In this document: positions 45,057-56,730 of the stretch, in pieces
How the letters are laid out: the number at the start of each line of letters is the position of its first letter
Position numbering within the stretch: position 1 is the first letter of the stretch
From: Epiperipatus broadwayi
Taxonomy: Eukaryota; Onychophora; Udeonychophora; Euonychophora; Peripatidae
NCBI GenBank assembly: GCA_028023455.1
Contig: JAQFVV010000030.1
Span: 3,802,501 to 3,866,500, forward strand
Length of the DNA stretch: 64,000 bases
Direction of reading: 5' to 3'
Position numbers and translations under genes: made by a program
Notes under the pieces: model-generated
The model's input: the letters and a program-made list of their open reading frames with translations, nothing else
Databases searched by the model: none
Told to the model about the DNA's origin: nothing

Positions 45057-45383
45057 AACAATTCAAAACAAAGCAAAACTCTCCATATAGTAGTGCCATC
45101 TTGTGCTAGCAAGATCAATCAATGGATGTCAGAAGGCTTGTGCATAAAATCCCTATCTAGTGCCTACTCATCCAATATCCCCAGACTAGTTTCTGGCTTG
45201 TGGATATTGGGTGAGTAGGCACTAGATAGGGATTTTATGCACAAGCCTTCTGGCATCCATTGATTGCTCTTGTTAGCACAAGATGGCACTACTATATGGA
45301 GAGTTTTGCTTTGTTTTGAATTGTTTAATAACAATTATGTGCTAGTATGAGATAGTGAGTCATGTGATGTTTAGTGCTTTAAT
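45057..45383. mobile_element. Family B fold-back retroposon lacking a full ribozyme
   Basis: A 13-bp duplication ATCCATTGAAATA flanks it exactly (45044-45056, 45384-45396). The two arms of about 125 bp are almost perfect inverted copies (GCAAAACTCTCCATATAGTAGTGCC against GGCACTACTATATGGAGAGTTTTGC), meeting at CTGGCTTGTGG. The centre retains only the GAAAC-TAGTC half of the hammerhead. The right end continues for 60 bp to GTCATGTGATGTTTAGTG. Confidence 0.9.
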
Positions 45384-45796
45384 ATCCATTGAAATACTTT
45401 TTTATTTCCTTTTTCCATAAAACATCTTTATTTTCAAAACTACTTTTTCTATAGTAATATAAAGACTTCTTAATTTTTGAATATGATTATTCTTACATAT
45501 ACAGTAAAATTGGTAATTTCTGCTATTTATTCTATTCCAAAAGCATTTATTATAAGGTAATCATGGACATCTGATTTTAATACTGCTCTTCCTTTTCAGA
45601 CTAATTTCTGGCTATTAACCATCTTCAATGAGAAGCAAAAACAATTCTTCTTTTATATTCCCTTGGTCAATAATCTGAGATTCAAACGTGTTAATGTTTT
45701 TAATATCTGAATATGTTGATCCAGCATTATAATATAATATACATTGATTTCTCAAGTGTAAAATAGATAGATCTGGAACAAGGACTCTTTATATGA

Positions 45797-48640
45797 ACAT
45801 CACGTGATTACATTTCTTATGCTTTCTCTTAACTATTATTAAAAAAGAAAAAACTCTTTCTATATGTATTTCCACTCAGTGCAAGCTAGAGTAATCAATG
45901 GATGATGCAGAAACTAGTCTGGGGATATTGGATGAGTAGTCACTAGATGGGGATTTTATGCACAAGCCTTTTGGCATTGTAACAGTCAGAAAACGTGTGA
46001 CTCATAAATTCGACCACTATACAGAACAGCAACACCATCGAGTAGTGAAGCCACCCGTGGTACTGAGTTCAAACATAGTTTATCAGTTCCACAATACCAC
46101 CCATGAAACACGCATCTGATGCGACATTAGTAAATATTTCCTTAGGCACGTTGGTCAGGGATATGCAAGAGACTCATGATTTTATTCTCGAGCTAGCCAA
46201 TAATCAAACTAATATTAATTAAACATTCATATTTACATAATCGAGAAAATATTATATAGAATGGGTATCGAATAAATGAAACATAATGCAGACATATAAT
46301 TTAAAATTATTTATTAACACATTTTAAGAAGACAATCATTTACTAATAATATTTTGTGGATTTAAAGCTTCAGTAGCGGGATTTGTGACATGATTATATT
46401 TTAAAGAATACATTTATTTATTTAGACATTATTTTATATTGAGGATTTCAGTAGCGGTATTTCCGATACTGAAATGTTTACAAAAGGAATTCACTTATTT
46501 GAAGGCATAATCTAGCTACCTAAAATTCTCGAGTAAGTATTTCTAATGCATGCCTGGAGGGATTTATACCTTTGCAATGCAAGAGTCTAAAGTATGAGTT
46601 ATAAGAATAACGGCAGACATATATTTATTTAATTAAAATATTTATTTGTAACTAAGGGCAAACATTTATTTGAGAGTGATTTATGAAGATAATGCAGAGG
46701 CGGAGTGATATATATAGAATAATAAAATTAAGCAAAGGAACACGTGGTACGCTTTAGAAAGGCGATATGGAATGGCAGTATATTGAAACTGCAATGCCGC
46801 GAATGGGTTTATAAGAGTGTCAGGCTGGTCTCTGCCTCAGCCCAACGAAGTAAGGTGTCACATAAGCATAACCAGGGACAAGCAGTTCGTGTCACAGTTT
46901 TGCCGGCTGGCTGCAGGACGTGGTCAAGTCCTACGGGAGCACCCATTATGCCCGCTTGTGTAGGATGATTGGGGTTAATTTCAACCCTGAAGAATCCGGA
47001 AATTTCATGGTGGAATGGGTCATCGCATCTCTACAACGTAACACATGTATACTGTATAAACAATCATGATGAGGTTTAAATAGATTTCTGACTCAGCCCT
47101 ACATTACCAACATTTTCTCAAGAACTCTGGCGACTCTCAAAGAAATGTGATTTTCTAGAATTATTCATTAGATTTAATAAATACAAAACATATATAAACT
47201 GGGAGTTATTACAACTAATATGCCAGCCATTTGCGAAGTAGTAGACCCTGCATTACAACAAATGATGCACTGAATGTGTGTCAATTTATATGAAAGTGAA
47301 GTTATTAAGGAAATAAGAATGTCAGGCTGGTCTCTGCCTCAGCCCGACGAAGTACATATTAATGAAAATGTGACACGCATTCACTGTTTCAAACGATCAT
47401 AGATTTAAACTTTGAAAATTGAGATAATTATGAGCATGCAATAATTAAATAATAAATATAGATAAAATGTAGATTTTAAAAATACACACCCAAGATAGAA
47501 TGAGGTAAGCTAGATTAGTAGAGAAATTTACACACTAAGTTAATTATTCAGTTTTAGTTATACATATGGTAGTTTTACGTTTTATAATTTAGATAAGTAG
47601 TATGAAGAAGAGCTATAGCATATTATTAGAGTACTCTAGAGTTTGAACACAGACAGGTACCTGTTTTATAGGAAGTTTTCTGAGTCCATTGTTTAGTAGC
47701 AAAGAGTTCATGAGTGGCAATTCTTTCTTGTATTTAGATATTTCATTTAATTTCACGGCAGCAGCAGCTTTCTCATTTAGTTCAGGCAGCAGATCTTCAT
47801 GGTGAATTTACAACGGGCAATGGAAAGTTCAGCATCCGATAGGCCATCTCCCGATGGAGAATAATCTAGGTGCTTTACTCGGTCATACCTTGGCAGGAAC
47901 AAATTATTTTTATTATTTTTGGAGACTCTCAGTGATCGAGAGCAAAGCTAAAGTTTAAGTGAATGTCTCCTGCAAGTCTAAGATGGCCTCTTTTCTTATC
48001 TTGGTCTCTCACATTTTTGTTAAGGTATTTTTAGGTTCTACTTAATCTGCCCTGAGGATAATCAATGCATTTTGTTGGTTTTTAATTAAAGAAAGCTGTC
48101 GTTCTATTGTTTACATTTTACATTTACTAATTATACTTTGGGGAATTTTTCTTTAATTAATCTATTATCTATCACTGACCGATGCTTTTCAATTTCAAAG
48201 ACAAAAAGGGAACATAAGATTATTTTAACTTTTAATTAAATATTACATCAGATTTTTTTAGAATTATTATTAAACGAAATTTAAACAAAGCAATAAATAC
48301 GAACTTTATAATCCAAAATAAATGATTAAAATTATACAAAATTATATAACTAAAAGAAATCTAAATTATACTATTTTATCCCTATTTATTGCCTTTAATT
48401 TGAGATCGAAATGTGTGCGTGTTTATGCTGAATTCTACATATATTTATACATTTTTAATATTGCTACACACACAATTCGATACCAAAAAGTTTAAATTTG
48501 GGCAGGATAGACCGGTCAGTGAGAGACGACAGAAAAGGTGAATCTTAAGATTCGAATACGAATCTTACTGTTTCAGCATCCATTGATTACCCTGGCTTGC
48601 ACTGAGTGGCAATATGTATACAGAGAGTTTTTGTGTTTTT
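45797..48640. mobile_element. Family B retroposon split by a solo LTR
   Basis: Family B sequence occupies 45797-45977 and 48576-48640. It is flanked by GACTCTTTATATGA (45783-45796) and GACTCTTCATATGA (48641-48654), a 14-bp duplication with one mismatch. The left part has ACATCACGTGATTAC, CAGTGCAAGC and GAAACTAGTCTGGGGATATTGG. The CTGANGA half of the ribozyme is missing here. Confidence 0.85.
45978..48575. mobile_element. Solo LTR or small LTR element, 2.6 kb
   Basis: Starts TGTAACAGT and ends ACTGTTTCA (TG...CA with short inverted repeats). It interrupts family B with a 4-bp duplication GCAT (45974-45977, 48576-48579). Composition is less AT-rich than the neighbourhood. GTCAGGCTGGTCTCTGCCTC recurs internally at 46817 and 47321. 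No second copy of the ends and no coding domain was found, so a solo LTR is the simplest reading. The frame at 46744-46968 is not supported as a gene. Confidence 0.75.
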
Positions 48641-48837
48641 GACTCTTCATATGACAGTTTTCCTTAGTGATTACAACTATTTTATCATCACTACTTGGAT
48701 AAATAATCAGTTATTTGTTATAGCAATTTTTTAAAATAAAAATTCACATTTTTTAAAAATGATGATCATATTGTATTACTATTGATATTATAAGATGCTT
48801 ATATCACAAAAGAAATGTGATCCTTTTTTCTCTTGTG

Positions 48838-48940
48838 TCATAGCATCAGCCGGAAAGTGAACCCGCTATCCCAGGACAACTGCTTGTAAAGCGGTTGTTG
48901 CTGATCTCTCGACACCAATGCTTGACAAGAAGTGTGATCC
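48838..48940 (-). repeat. SINE-like repeat, copy 3
   Basis: Minus strand: AACAACCGCTTTACAAGCAG, TTGTCCTGGGATAGCGGGTT, CCGGCTGATGCTATGACAC; same family as 10.84 kb. The upstream TTGGTGTCGAGAGATCAGC is a longer head not visible in the other copies. Confidence 0.6.
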
Positions 48941-49518
48941 TTGTAAAATAAAATGATAAAATTTATGCTGAGAAAAAAGTATTGAATAACAATTGTTTAT
49001 TTTGTAATTAAAACAAACTTTGATAATATATAGTAAGAATAATTTTTTTAACTTGTATTTTTTTTTTTTCAATTTTTTTTTTTATACTATAGTTTGTAGT
49101 AGATATTCTGACACAACCAATGTAAAGATTTTCATCACAATTTTAAAAAATCTATGCAAAAAAATAAAAATTTATTCAGCACGTAATTAAAAATAAGCTT
49201 TAGAAAATATTTGCATTAAAAATAAAGTAAAAATGTGTATATTATCTAAAATAAATTTACAATAAAGTACTGTTTTCTAAATGTGCACTTTAATATTATT
49301 AACTAAATAGTAAAAATTCCAGATAAATCTAATTCAATGAGTATAGATGCAATGCTTATGAAAAAATGCAACTATAGCATGATGCTATGGTGATCAATAT
49401 CTATTCCAGCATTGAAGTCATAGTTTGCTTTTATAATAACTATGATGAAGTGTAATTATATACTATTGTCACGAACCAACTTGAATCAGAGAGTAGTTTT
49501 AAAAAAAGGTTCAACACC
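48941..49518. other. AT-rich DNA without a gene
   Basis: No motif recognised. Confidence 0.5.
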
Positions 49519-49531
49519 AGTAACTGAAGAC

Positions 49532-49714
49532 AACAAGACTAAACTCTCCATATAGTAGTGCCACCCTGGATGAGTAGGCACTAGATAGGGATTTAGCCTT
49601 CTGGCATCCATTGATTACTCTGTTTAACACAGGGTGGCACTACTGTATGGAGAGTTTTGCCTTGTTTAATAACAATTATGTGCTAGTATAAGAGATAGTG
49701 ATCATGTGATGTTT
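49532..49714. mobile_element. Family B fold-back retroposon, internally deleted
   Basis: AGTAACTGAAGAC (49519-49531) and AGTAATTGAAGAC (49715-49727) flank it, a 13-bp duplication with one mismatch. AAACTCTCCATATAGTAGTGCCACCCTGG jumps directly to GGATGAGTAGGCACTAGATAGGG, so one arm and the ribozyme core are lost. The right end is complete to GTGATCATGTGATGTTT. Confidence 0.85.
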
Positions 49715-49727
49715 AGTAATTGAAGAC

Positions 49728-50164
49728 GTTCTGCCAGGAAAAAATCAGTAATAAGAATTAATAGAAAACACGTTAAAACTTTTCAATGATAATTTAATGA
49801 TAGCAATTAGAATCATTAATAATAACGTAATATAAGAAATAGAAAAAATGTCAAAGAATGTGGATAATTAGAACAATGTGAACAGGAACTTCGAATTAAA
49901 TAAAGAAAAACTAAGTCTTTATATATGAGATAAATTCGAGTAATCTTATTTTCCCTATTTGTTCTTTTCTCTTTCATTTTTAAATATAAATCTTTCAGTT
50001 ATCAATTCTGATATTTAATTTTTTTATTAAACAATTAATAATTCTCTTTACATATTTTGTATTCCTAAATCATGTCAAGCCTTGAAATTTTTATTTTTAT
50101 CAGATTCTATAACTGTCGTTCATAATTCATTTTTCCTTATTGATTATTATCTGATAAAATAAAA
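49728..50164. other. AT-rich DNA without a gene
   Basis: No motif recognised. Confidence 0.5.
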
Positions 50165-50340
50165 ATACATTTCAGAAAAGGTAGGTTTTTTTAAATAATA
50201 TTTAACTTTATTACTGCCTATCATGCTTTCAATATATTTTTACTATATCATATATGCTATACAGTAAAAATATATTGAAAGCATTCTAGGCAGTAATAAA
50301 GCTAAATATTATTTTTTTAAAACTATCTTTTCTGTGTGCA
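50165..50340. repeat. Fold-back, arms about 75 bp
   Basis: CAGAAAAGGTAGGTTTTTTTAAATAATATTTA at the left is mirrored by TAAATATTATTTTTTTAAAACTATCTTTTCTG at the right; GCTTTCAATATATTTTTACT pairs at the inner ends. No ribozyme boxes seen. Confidence 0.85.
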
Positions 50341-50810
50341 TTTTCATTTTACCAGATATATGTTGGCTCAGAAAAGAAGAAAAAATAATAACAATTGAAT
50401 TATTGATTTTTAATCCATTTATTATTTGTTACCAAGAAAATTCTAGCTGGCTGATTATGTTTCAGTACTGCAAAGCACTGCTACCGGTGATTTGAAACAA
50501 GAAAGAATGATTTTGCAACTAGAATGGACTGTTTTTAATTTCTACATTGCTTCGAATGGAGTGCTTTTTCATAAAGTACATTTTATGATTAGTTTGTAGA
50601 GTAGTCCAGTTATAAATTAGTTTGTTTAAACTAATAAGGTTATTTTTTTTAGTTAAACATTAAAATTTAAAAATTAAATATATAAAGCTATATTTTGGTA
50701 GTAAAATAGTTATTTTAAAATTATAATTAATTTGTAAGAATATAATCTTTATGATGTCTTTGCTGACTTTCTGAATCTGTAATAGTTATAATATATGTTG
50801 AATAATAATT
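50341..50810. other. AT-rich DNA without a gene
   Basis: No motif recognised. Confidence 0.5.
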
Positions 50811-50812
50811 GT

Positions 50813-51332
50813 AGATTACTCCACTGCACGTGCAGCTTTACAGATTGAACACTTTTTAATGAATACTCTCCTTTCCAAACACAAAATAAAGTCTTTTTAA
50901 AAGATAGAATGAATCGCTCTCAACTTTTTCACTCAAATTATATATATAGGCAATTTGCAACTGAGAGCATGAAGATTTAACTAATCACTTTAAATTGCTT
51001 ATAATTTAAAACATCATGCTATATAAATAAAATATTTCTTGCATATATTTAATTTTTTATATAATAATGATGAAAATGGAAATTGTAAAAATTTTGCAGG
51101 TGTCATTAACAAAACTCATATTATAAATAATTTAAAGTGATTCATTAAATCTTCATGCTCTTAGTTCCAAATGCTTCAAATTTGCCTATACATATAGTTT
51201 GGGTGAAAAAGATAGATTGATTCATTGTACCTTTTAAAAAGATTTTATCTTGTGTTTGGAAAGGAGAGTATTTATTAAAAAGTGTTCAATCTGTAAAGTG
51301 CATGTGCAGCGGAGTAGGCTGCATTTATTATT
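50813..51332. repeat. Fold-back, arms about 185 bp
   Basis: TACTCCACTGCACGTGCAGC...TTGAACACTTTTTAATGAATACTCTCC at the left is mirrored by GGAGAGTATTTATTAAAAAGTGTTCAA...GCATGTGCAGCGGAGTA at the right. The inner arms pair through GAGCATGAAGATTTAA. A related single arm is found at 63.71-63.87 kb. Type unknown. Confidence 0.85.
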
Positions 51333-52690
51333 ATAATTTATAAAAACATTGTGCTATATAAATTAAATATTTGTTAAATATAGGTTTAACAAAATCAATT
51401 TATTTTCCAAAAGTTTCTTAAATCAAGAATCTTCTATAACAAAATAATAACAATTATAATGCTTCTTACAACCAAAAAAATAAACTTGTTAGCAAAGAAT
51501 CAAAATAGATTATAAAAGTATCCAATCAATATATTTTTTTACATTTTTAAAAAACTGATAATCAATATTTAAACATTACTAAGTGTATTATTATTAAAAA
51601 TCATTAACCAGTGTGTAAACTTAGTGTATAAGTATATGCTTTTTAAAAAAAAAAAAAAGGTGACTTTAAACATTGTACAATCATCATATTGAAACATGAA
51701 TGAGGTTGATATTTTTTTGAATTACAATTTGTTAAATTAAAATAAAATATGTATAAAATTGTTTAAGTTAATGTAAGGTACATTTTGTAATTTATTTTTG
51801 ATGTATTTTGTTATCAATATCTTTTTTTTTTGTAATTAACTAAAAAGTGAAATTTAGAATTTTTTTGTCAGTACTATCACATTTTAAAAAACAGTTGCCA
51901 TTTTTAGTCTGAATAAATAAAAATTACATTTATTATATTCCATATACACTTCATTATTTATAGTTTTATTAATATAAGTAAATATCAATACTGTTTATTT
52001 TCATTTGGACAAATTGAGAATTGATTCTATTATTGAAGGACTTAAATAAAAGTTACGTTAGTTAAATCATATTTTAGTTAATATGAACATTTTCCAATTA
52101 ATTTTAGTGTTATTACTATGTATGATGAAGATTAATTTTCAATTAGATAATATGTTGTTGTTATTATTGTTGATGTTGTTTGCACTAATAATGATAGATA
52201 CTTCTGCCTTGGAAAAACTAAGAATTTATATTATTTATAAATAATATTAAAAAAAATTATGTAATCAAATTGTAGTTTAGGTAATGTACACATTTTCTAA
52301 TTTATTTTTAATGCATTTTGTGTTACATAATCGGTGTTTTTTGTTATTACCCAACTATAAAAATTTGAACTGTTTTTGCTTCACTATCAGTGTTATTAAT
52401 ATAAATATTAGATTAATAAATATAGTATACAATTGATTATCTATATTTTTAAAAACATAATTGTCTAAAATTTTTGTTGCTATTGTTTATGATTACAAAA
52501 AAAAAGATTTGAGGTAAATTGATAATTCTATTAGTGAAAGGATTTAAATCAAAATTAGATAATTAAGTCATATTTTACTTAATGTACAGTAATATTAAGA
52601 TATTTTTTAGTTTAAAAAAATAGTTTATTAGAAAATTATTATATTACTTATAATCTTAATGTGCAGATTTTTCAATAGCAACCTGTCATT
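51333..52690. other. AT-rich DNA without a gene
   Basis: GTACATTTTGTAATTTATTTTTGATGTATTTTGT near 51780 resembles GTACACATTTTCTAATTTATTTTTAATGCATTTTGT near 52285, an old dispersed or tandem repeat of about 500-bp spacing. No coding signal. Confidence 0.5.
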
Positions 52691-52812
52691 TAAAAAATAA
52701 TAAACAAAGGCAAAATTCTCCATATAGTAGTACCACCCTGTGCCAAACAGAGTAATCAATGGATGCCAGAAGCCTTGTGCATAAAATCCCTATCTAGTGC
52801 CTACTCATCCAA

Positions 52813-52860
52813 TATCCCCAGACTAGTTTCTGGCTTGTGGCCATCATCAGTGAGGAGCCT
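52813..52860 (-). ncRNA. Hammerhead ribozyme, family B (52.8 kb)
   Basis: Minus strand: TCCTCA, CTGATGA (52844-52850), stem II TGGC-CACAA-GCCA, GAAA (52827-52830), ACTAGT, GTC (52821-52823), TGGGGA. The best copy of the family: a four-pair stem II and complete core. Confidence 0.9.
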
Positions 52861-53268
52861 TGGATCTGAGAGCACTGCACCTAGATCTTAGGATTTAATG
52901 CAACCTTCCAGCAGCCATTTTTTAACTCTACTTTACTACAAAACTATGATAATGAAATTGAAAACACAATAATATTTTCAATCTAAGCTCAATATCTTAT
53001 ATAGTCATATGGGTCTGAACTCAATTCAGCACCCATACATTTTGGTGTTTTTGGCTCTTAAATAACCATAGCCACCACTATCCTAGGCAGGATTGGTGTT
53101 AAATCACTAAACATCACATGATCACCATCTCTATATTAGCACATAATTGCAAACAAAGGCAAAACTCTCCATACAGTAGTGCCACCCTGTGCCAAACAGA
53201 GTAATCAATGGATGCCAGAAGGCTTGTGCATAAAATCCCTATCTAGGTGCAGTGCTCTCAGTTTGAAG

Positions 53269-53316
53269 GCTCCTCACTGATGATGACCACAAGCCAGAAA
53301 CTAGTCTGGGGATATT
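53269..53316 (+). ncRNA. Hammerhead ribozyme, family B (53.3 kb)
   Basis: TCCTCA, CTGATGA (53277-53283), stem II TGAC-CACAA-GCCA with one mismatch, GAAA (53297-53300), CTAGTC (53301-53306), TGGGGA. It lies on the strand opposite to its partner at 52.8 kb. Confidence 0.87.
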
Positions 53317-53485
53317 GGATGAGGAGGCACTAGATAGGGATTTTATGCAGAAGCCTTCTGGCATCCATTGATTACTCTGTTTGGCACAGGGTGGTACTAC
53401 TGTATGGAGAGTTTTGCCTTTGTTTACAACAATTATGTGCTAGTATAAAGATGGTGATCATGTGATGTTTAGTAAAAAATAATAA

Positions 53486-53990
53486 TTAGTGATGTTATTT
53501 TTATTTTTAATAGCTGCTTTTAGTTAAACTAGATTTAATTATGATTAATATTATGTTTCTGACTGGATTTTTCTTAACATTTTGTTGTCTTCTCCTTTAG
53601 ATGATTACTCTTTAGTTAAATCTACATTTAGAACTCAGTGAGTGAAAATTTGAAGTCAGCAACAGAATAAACAATCAAAAGTTTATACAATTTAAATAAG
53701 GATTTAATCTGGTTCATAATATTAATTATAATTCAATATAGTTTAAGTAAAAATAGCATATTAAATAAAAATTAATAAACATGAAACATAAATTTAATAT
53801 ATTTTTAATGGATGTTTTGATGGAAATGTTTAATGTGGGGAGTTATCCTTTTATAATTATTTTATTAGAAAGCACCTAACTTAAAACAATGGTTAATCTG
53901 TCAGTTTTTACTTTAACTCTTGGCCTGGAATAGTGGTTTTCATTAGCCATTGCTCTAATTAAATAATTATAAATGTATTACTATATATTA
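53486..53990. other. AT-rich DNA without a gene
   Basis: No motif recognised. Confidence 0.5.
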
Positions 53991-53993
53991 TAA

Positions 53994-56231
53994 TGGTCCG
54001 ATAAAAATGGAAGTTGCAGTCTTACCGTATTTGCACTATTGAGCACCACTAGGCTACTTGAACCTAGAAAATTTATAGAGTAGGCAGATATGTGCTGTTA
54101 AAGATTCAACTTTGACATAGATATTTTTCATGACCATTAGCCCAAGTCACTAGCTCAGTGAGATGCAGAGATTTACAAAATATAACTTTATTTAATTTAT
54201 ATCTTAAATATAAAAAAACAAATGCCACTGCAGTAATTAATACATAAACAACATTTATTAACACACACATATAATCTTTCAAAATTTGATGAATAACATT
54301 TATTATTTTGGATTTTAATATTAATTTTTGAATTTAAATTATTATTTTTAATTTTAAACCATCTGTACAGATGAATTTAATAATATTTTTTAAGAGGGTC
54401 GAGCATGAATAAACTACATAGATTGCATTTGAAAAGAAAATATCCTATAGCCCTTATTTAACCTTAGGCCAAAAGCTCGCAGCCAAACCAATGTCAATCC
54501 ATCTGATATATCGATGTATTCAATGCAGTATGAATCCGACAGCACAAATACCATAATGTCAGGAATGTACATCTGAACAGCATGGTTATAGAAGACATTG
54601 ACTCTCATCCAGACAGGAATACTACATCTGTCTGACAAGAAGAGCAATAAAGAAAAAACTCCATAGGAAGGGACTGCATTTTCCGTCTTACTATCTCATT
54701 CCATAGGCAAAAAGGGGTGTGCAGCATATATTGTGATCCTGCACATAGTGAATCTCATACTACATCTACTAATTACACCAATATATCCAATCCATTGACC
54801 CAATTTAACTACAAAACAAATAACCTAAGATTACCCTCCCCTAAACTAACATATATAACTTTACAAATCTATGCAGCCATTCATGCCCGACTTAAATTTA
54901 ACATTTATATAAGTTTGCACAGATGGATTTTATAAAAGTTTGTTTTATAGTGTTGAGTATAGATCAGCTACATAGAATACATGGTTAAAAACATTTCAAA
55001 ATAAACATAAATGATCAAAATATAAAGTCACTGATGGAATTGCAGAGGGAAATTTACAAGAAACCCAATGGCATTCATCATAAGATGTCGCATTGACACC
55101 AATAACTTAAAAGACATCCGAATAAATACATTTTAGATGCTCACTGTGAGGTATTATTTACCGAATGTTTATATATTTTAATCAAATATGAAAACAAAAA
55201 CATAATTAAACATTAACGAATCTGTGCAAGCATTTATACCCAACTTAAATTTAATGCATTTAAATAATTTATACAATAAATATTAATAGAAAAAAAATGG
55301 AAATGATTTTTAGCAAACTCAAATGTATAAAAATTAAACATTAATAATTAATTTGAAAACTTAAAAGTCAGATAAAAGTTCTTTTTAAAATTTAGGTTAG
55401 CTGAATATTAAAAGCTTGTCAAATCTTAACGAAAGTTCTTAATTAGTTTTAAATTTTATAGTTCATGTCTTACAGTAGAAGAATCCCATTTTCTGGTGCC
55501 AATTTCCATGACATCTCTATTTGAAGACTGGTCTGTTGTTCTGGAGGTAGTCTTAGCTGGTTCAATCCTGGTACTATTTAATTGCAGAACCCACATGATT
55601 TGGTGTCTGCAATAGTACCATTCATAATTCATCAGTCATTTCATTTGAAAATAAAAGAGAGATTGACAAGGGTGTCTTATCATGCCCCTCAAAAAAATCA
55701 AGCTGGATCTGTCCTTAATTTCAATATTTTTCCTTTTATACACATCGTCCAGATTCACTGAACAATCAATCATTTTCATTAGGGTCTGAGCATTTGTTTC
55801 TGCTTCTATTGAACATTCTTCTTCAGAGCAGGAAACAATCTTTAATTTTTATCTATATCTTTCATCTGACTTTTTAATTATATAAGATCCCCAAGGGCTA
55901 GTTTGCTTTCGATAATTAATAACACAATCATTTCCATTTTGAGATTTCAGGAATTAATTAATACCTGTTTCTATTTTTACTTACATTACTTTTTTACTAA
56001 AATATTTTATATTTAAATCTTTTATCTTTTTTTTTTTTATAAAAAAGTATGTTCAAATACTTTTTTTTTATTTAAAAAAAAAGATTTTTAAAGTTTTGCA
56101 TCTGTCTGTGCAATATATTTATATTATATATACACATTTAACAACTCTTTAATTTTTTAGCTTTTAGTTTTTATTTACAAACTTAAGTTTTTATTTTAAT
56201 TTAAATTAATGTAATGGCATATACCGTTACA
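53994..56231 (-). repeat. 3' LTR copy of the 54-59 kb element
   Basis: Shares AGAAAATTTATAGAGTAGGCAGATAT near the (plus-strand) left end and TTACAGTAGAAGAATCC near the right with the other copy. It carries about 160 bp (55105-55265) absent from the other copy. The break falls at an AATAAYTTA direct repeat, so that copy probably suffered a deletion. The open frame 54414-54647 is not conserved as protein. Confidence 0.75.
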
Positions 56232-56730
56232 TATTAGTAAACTTCCTCAAAAAACAAAAACATTAAAAAAAAAAAAAAGAATTTACTTAGTGTTAGTAAT
56301 TACGTTACACAAATTGATTATATATGAAAATTTCAAAAGAACAAAACTTTTTTTAAAAATACAAACAGTAATTACACACAAATATAATGATAAAAAAATT
56401 GTTGACTGTTGATGCTTTACTACCAGCTAAATTTCTGCCCCCTCCCTTCCAAGTTTCTTTTCTCCTACTTTTAACTATTACTTAGGCAAGTTAAACAGTT
56501 GGATTTTAAATGAAACTTTTTTTAAAAAAAACTATGATTTATATCAATTATTACATTTTATTCCTCGTATGTATCTTTATATATGTGCATTTTTTCTTAC
56601 TGGCAGTACTTTTAAAACAAAATTCAAACTATAACTTTACGTTAATACAAAAAATATATTTATTTCAAAAAGATTCTCAAGGTACTCATGGTTTATTAAA
56701 CATCAGCTCACATTGGGTGGCCAATTATAA

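Larger units (their letters stand above)
52704..53473. mobile_element. Family B retroposon, inverted dimer with two ribozymes
   Basis: An exact 12-bp duplication AAAAAATAATAA (52692-52703, 53474-53485) flanks the whole 770 bp, so both units entered together. The first unit (minus-strand ribozyme, unique segment with GGTCTGAACTCAATTCAGC, end at ACTAAACATCACATG near 53110) is followed by a second that folds back on itself, with arms ACTAAACATCACATGATCACC and GGTGATCATGTGATGTTTAGT. One intact hammerhead lies on each strand. Confidence 0.92.

Noticed and set aside
46744-46968. 74-codon open frame in a less AT-rich segment
   Set aside because: It lies inside the solo LTR, matches no domain known to me and is short.
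41497-53473. Family B as cut-and-paste MITEs, because of the inverted arms
   Set aside because: Target duplications are 12-14 bp and variable in sequence, ends differ between copies, and the centre is a ribozyme; retroposition explains this better.
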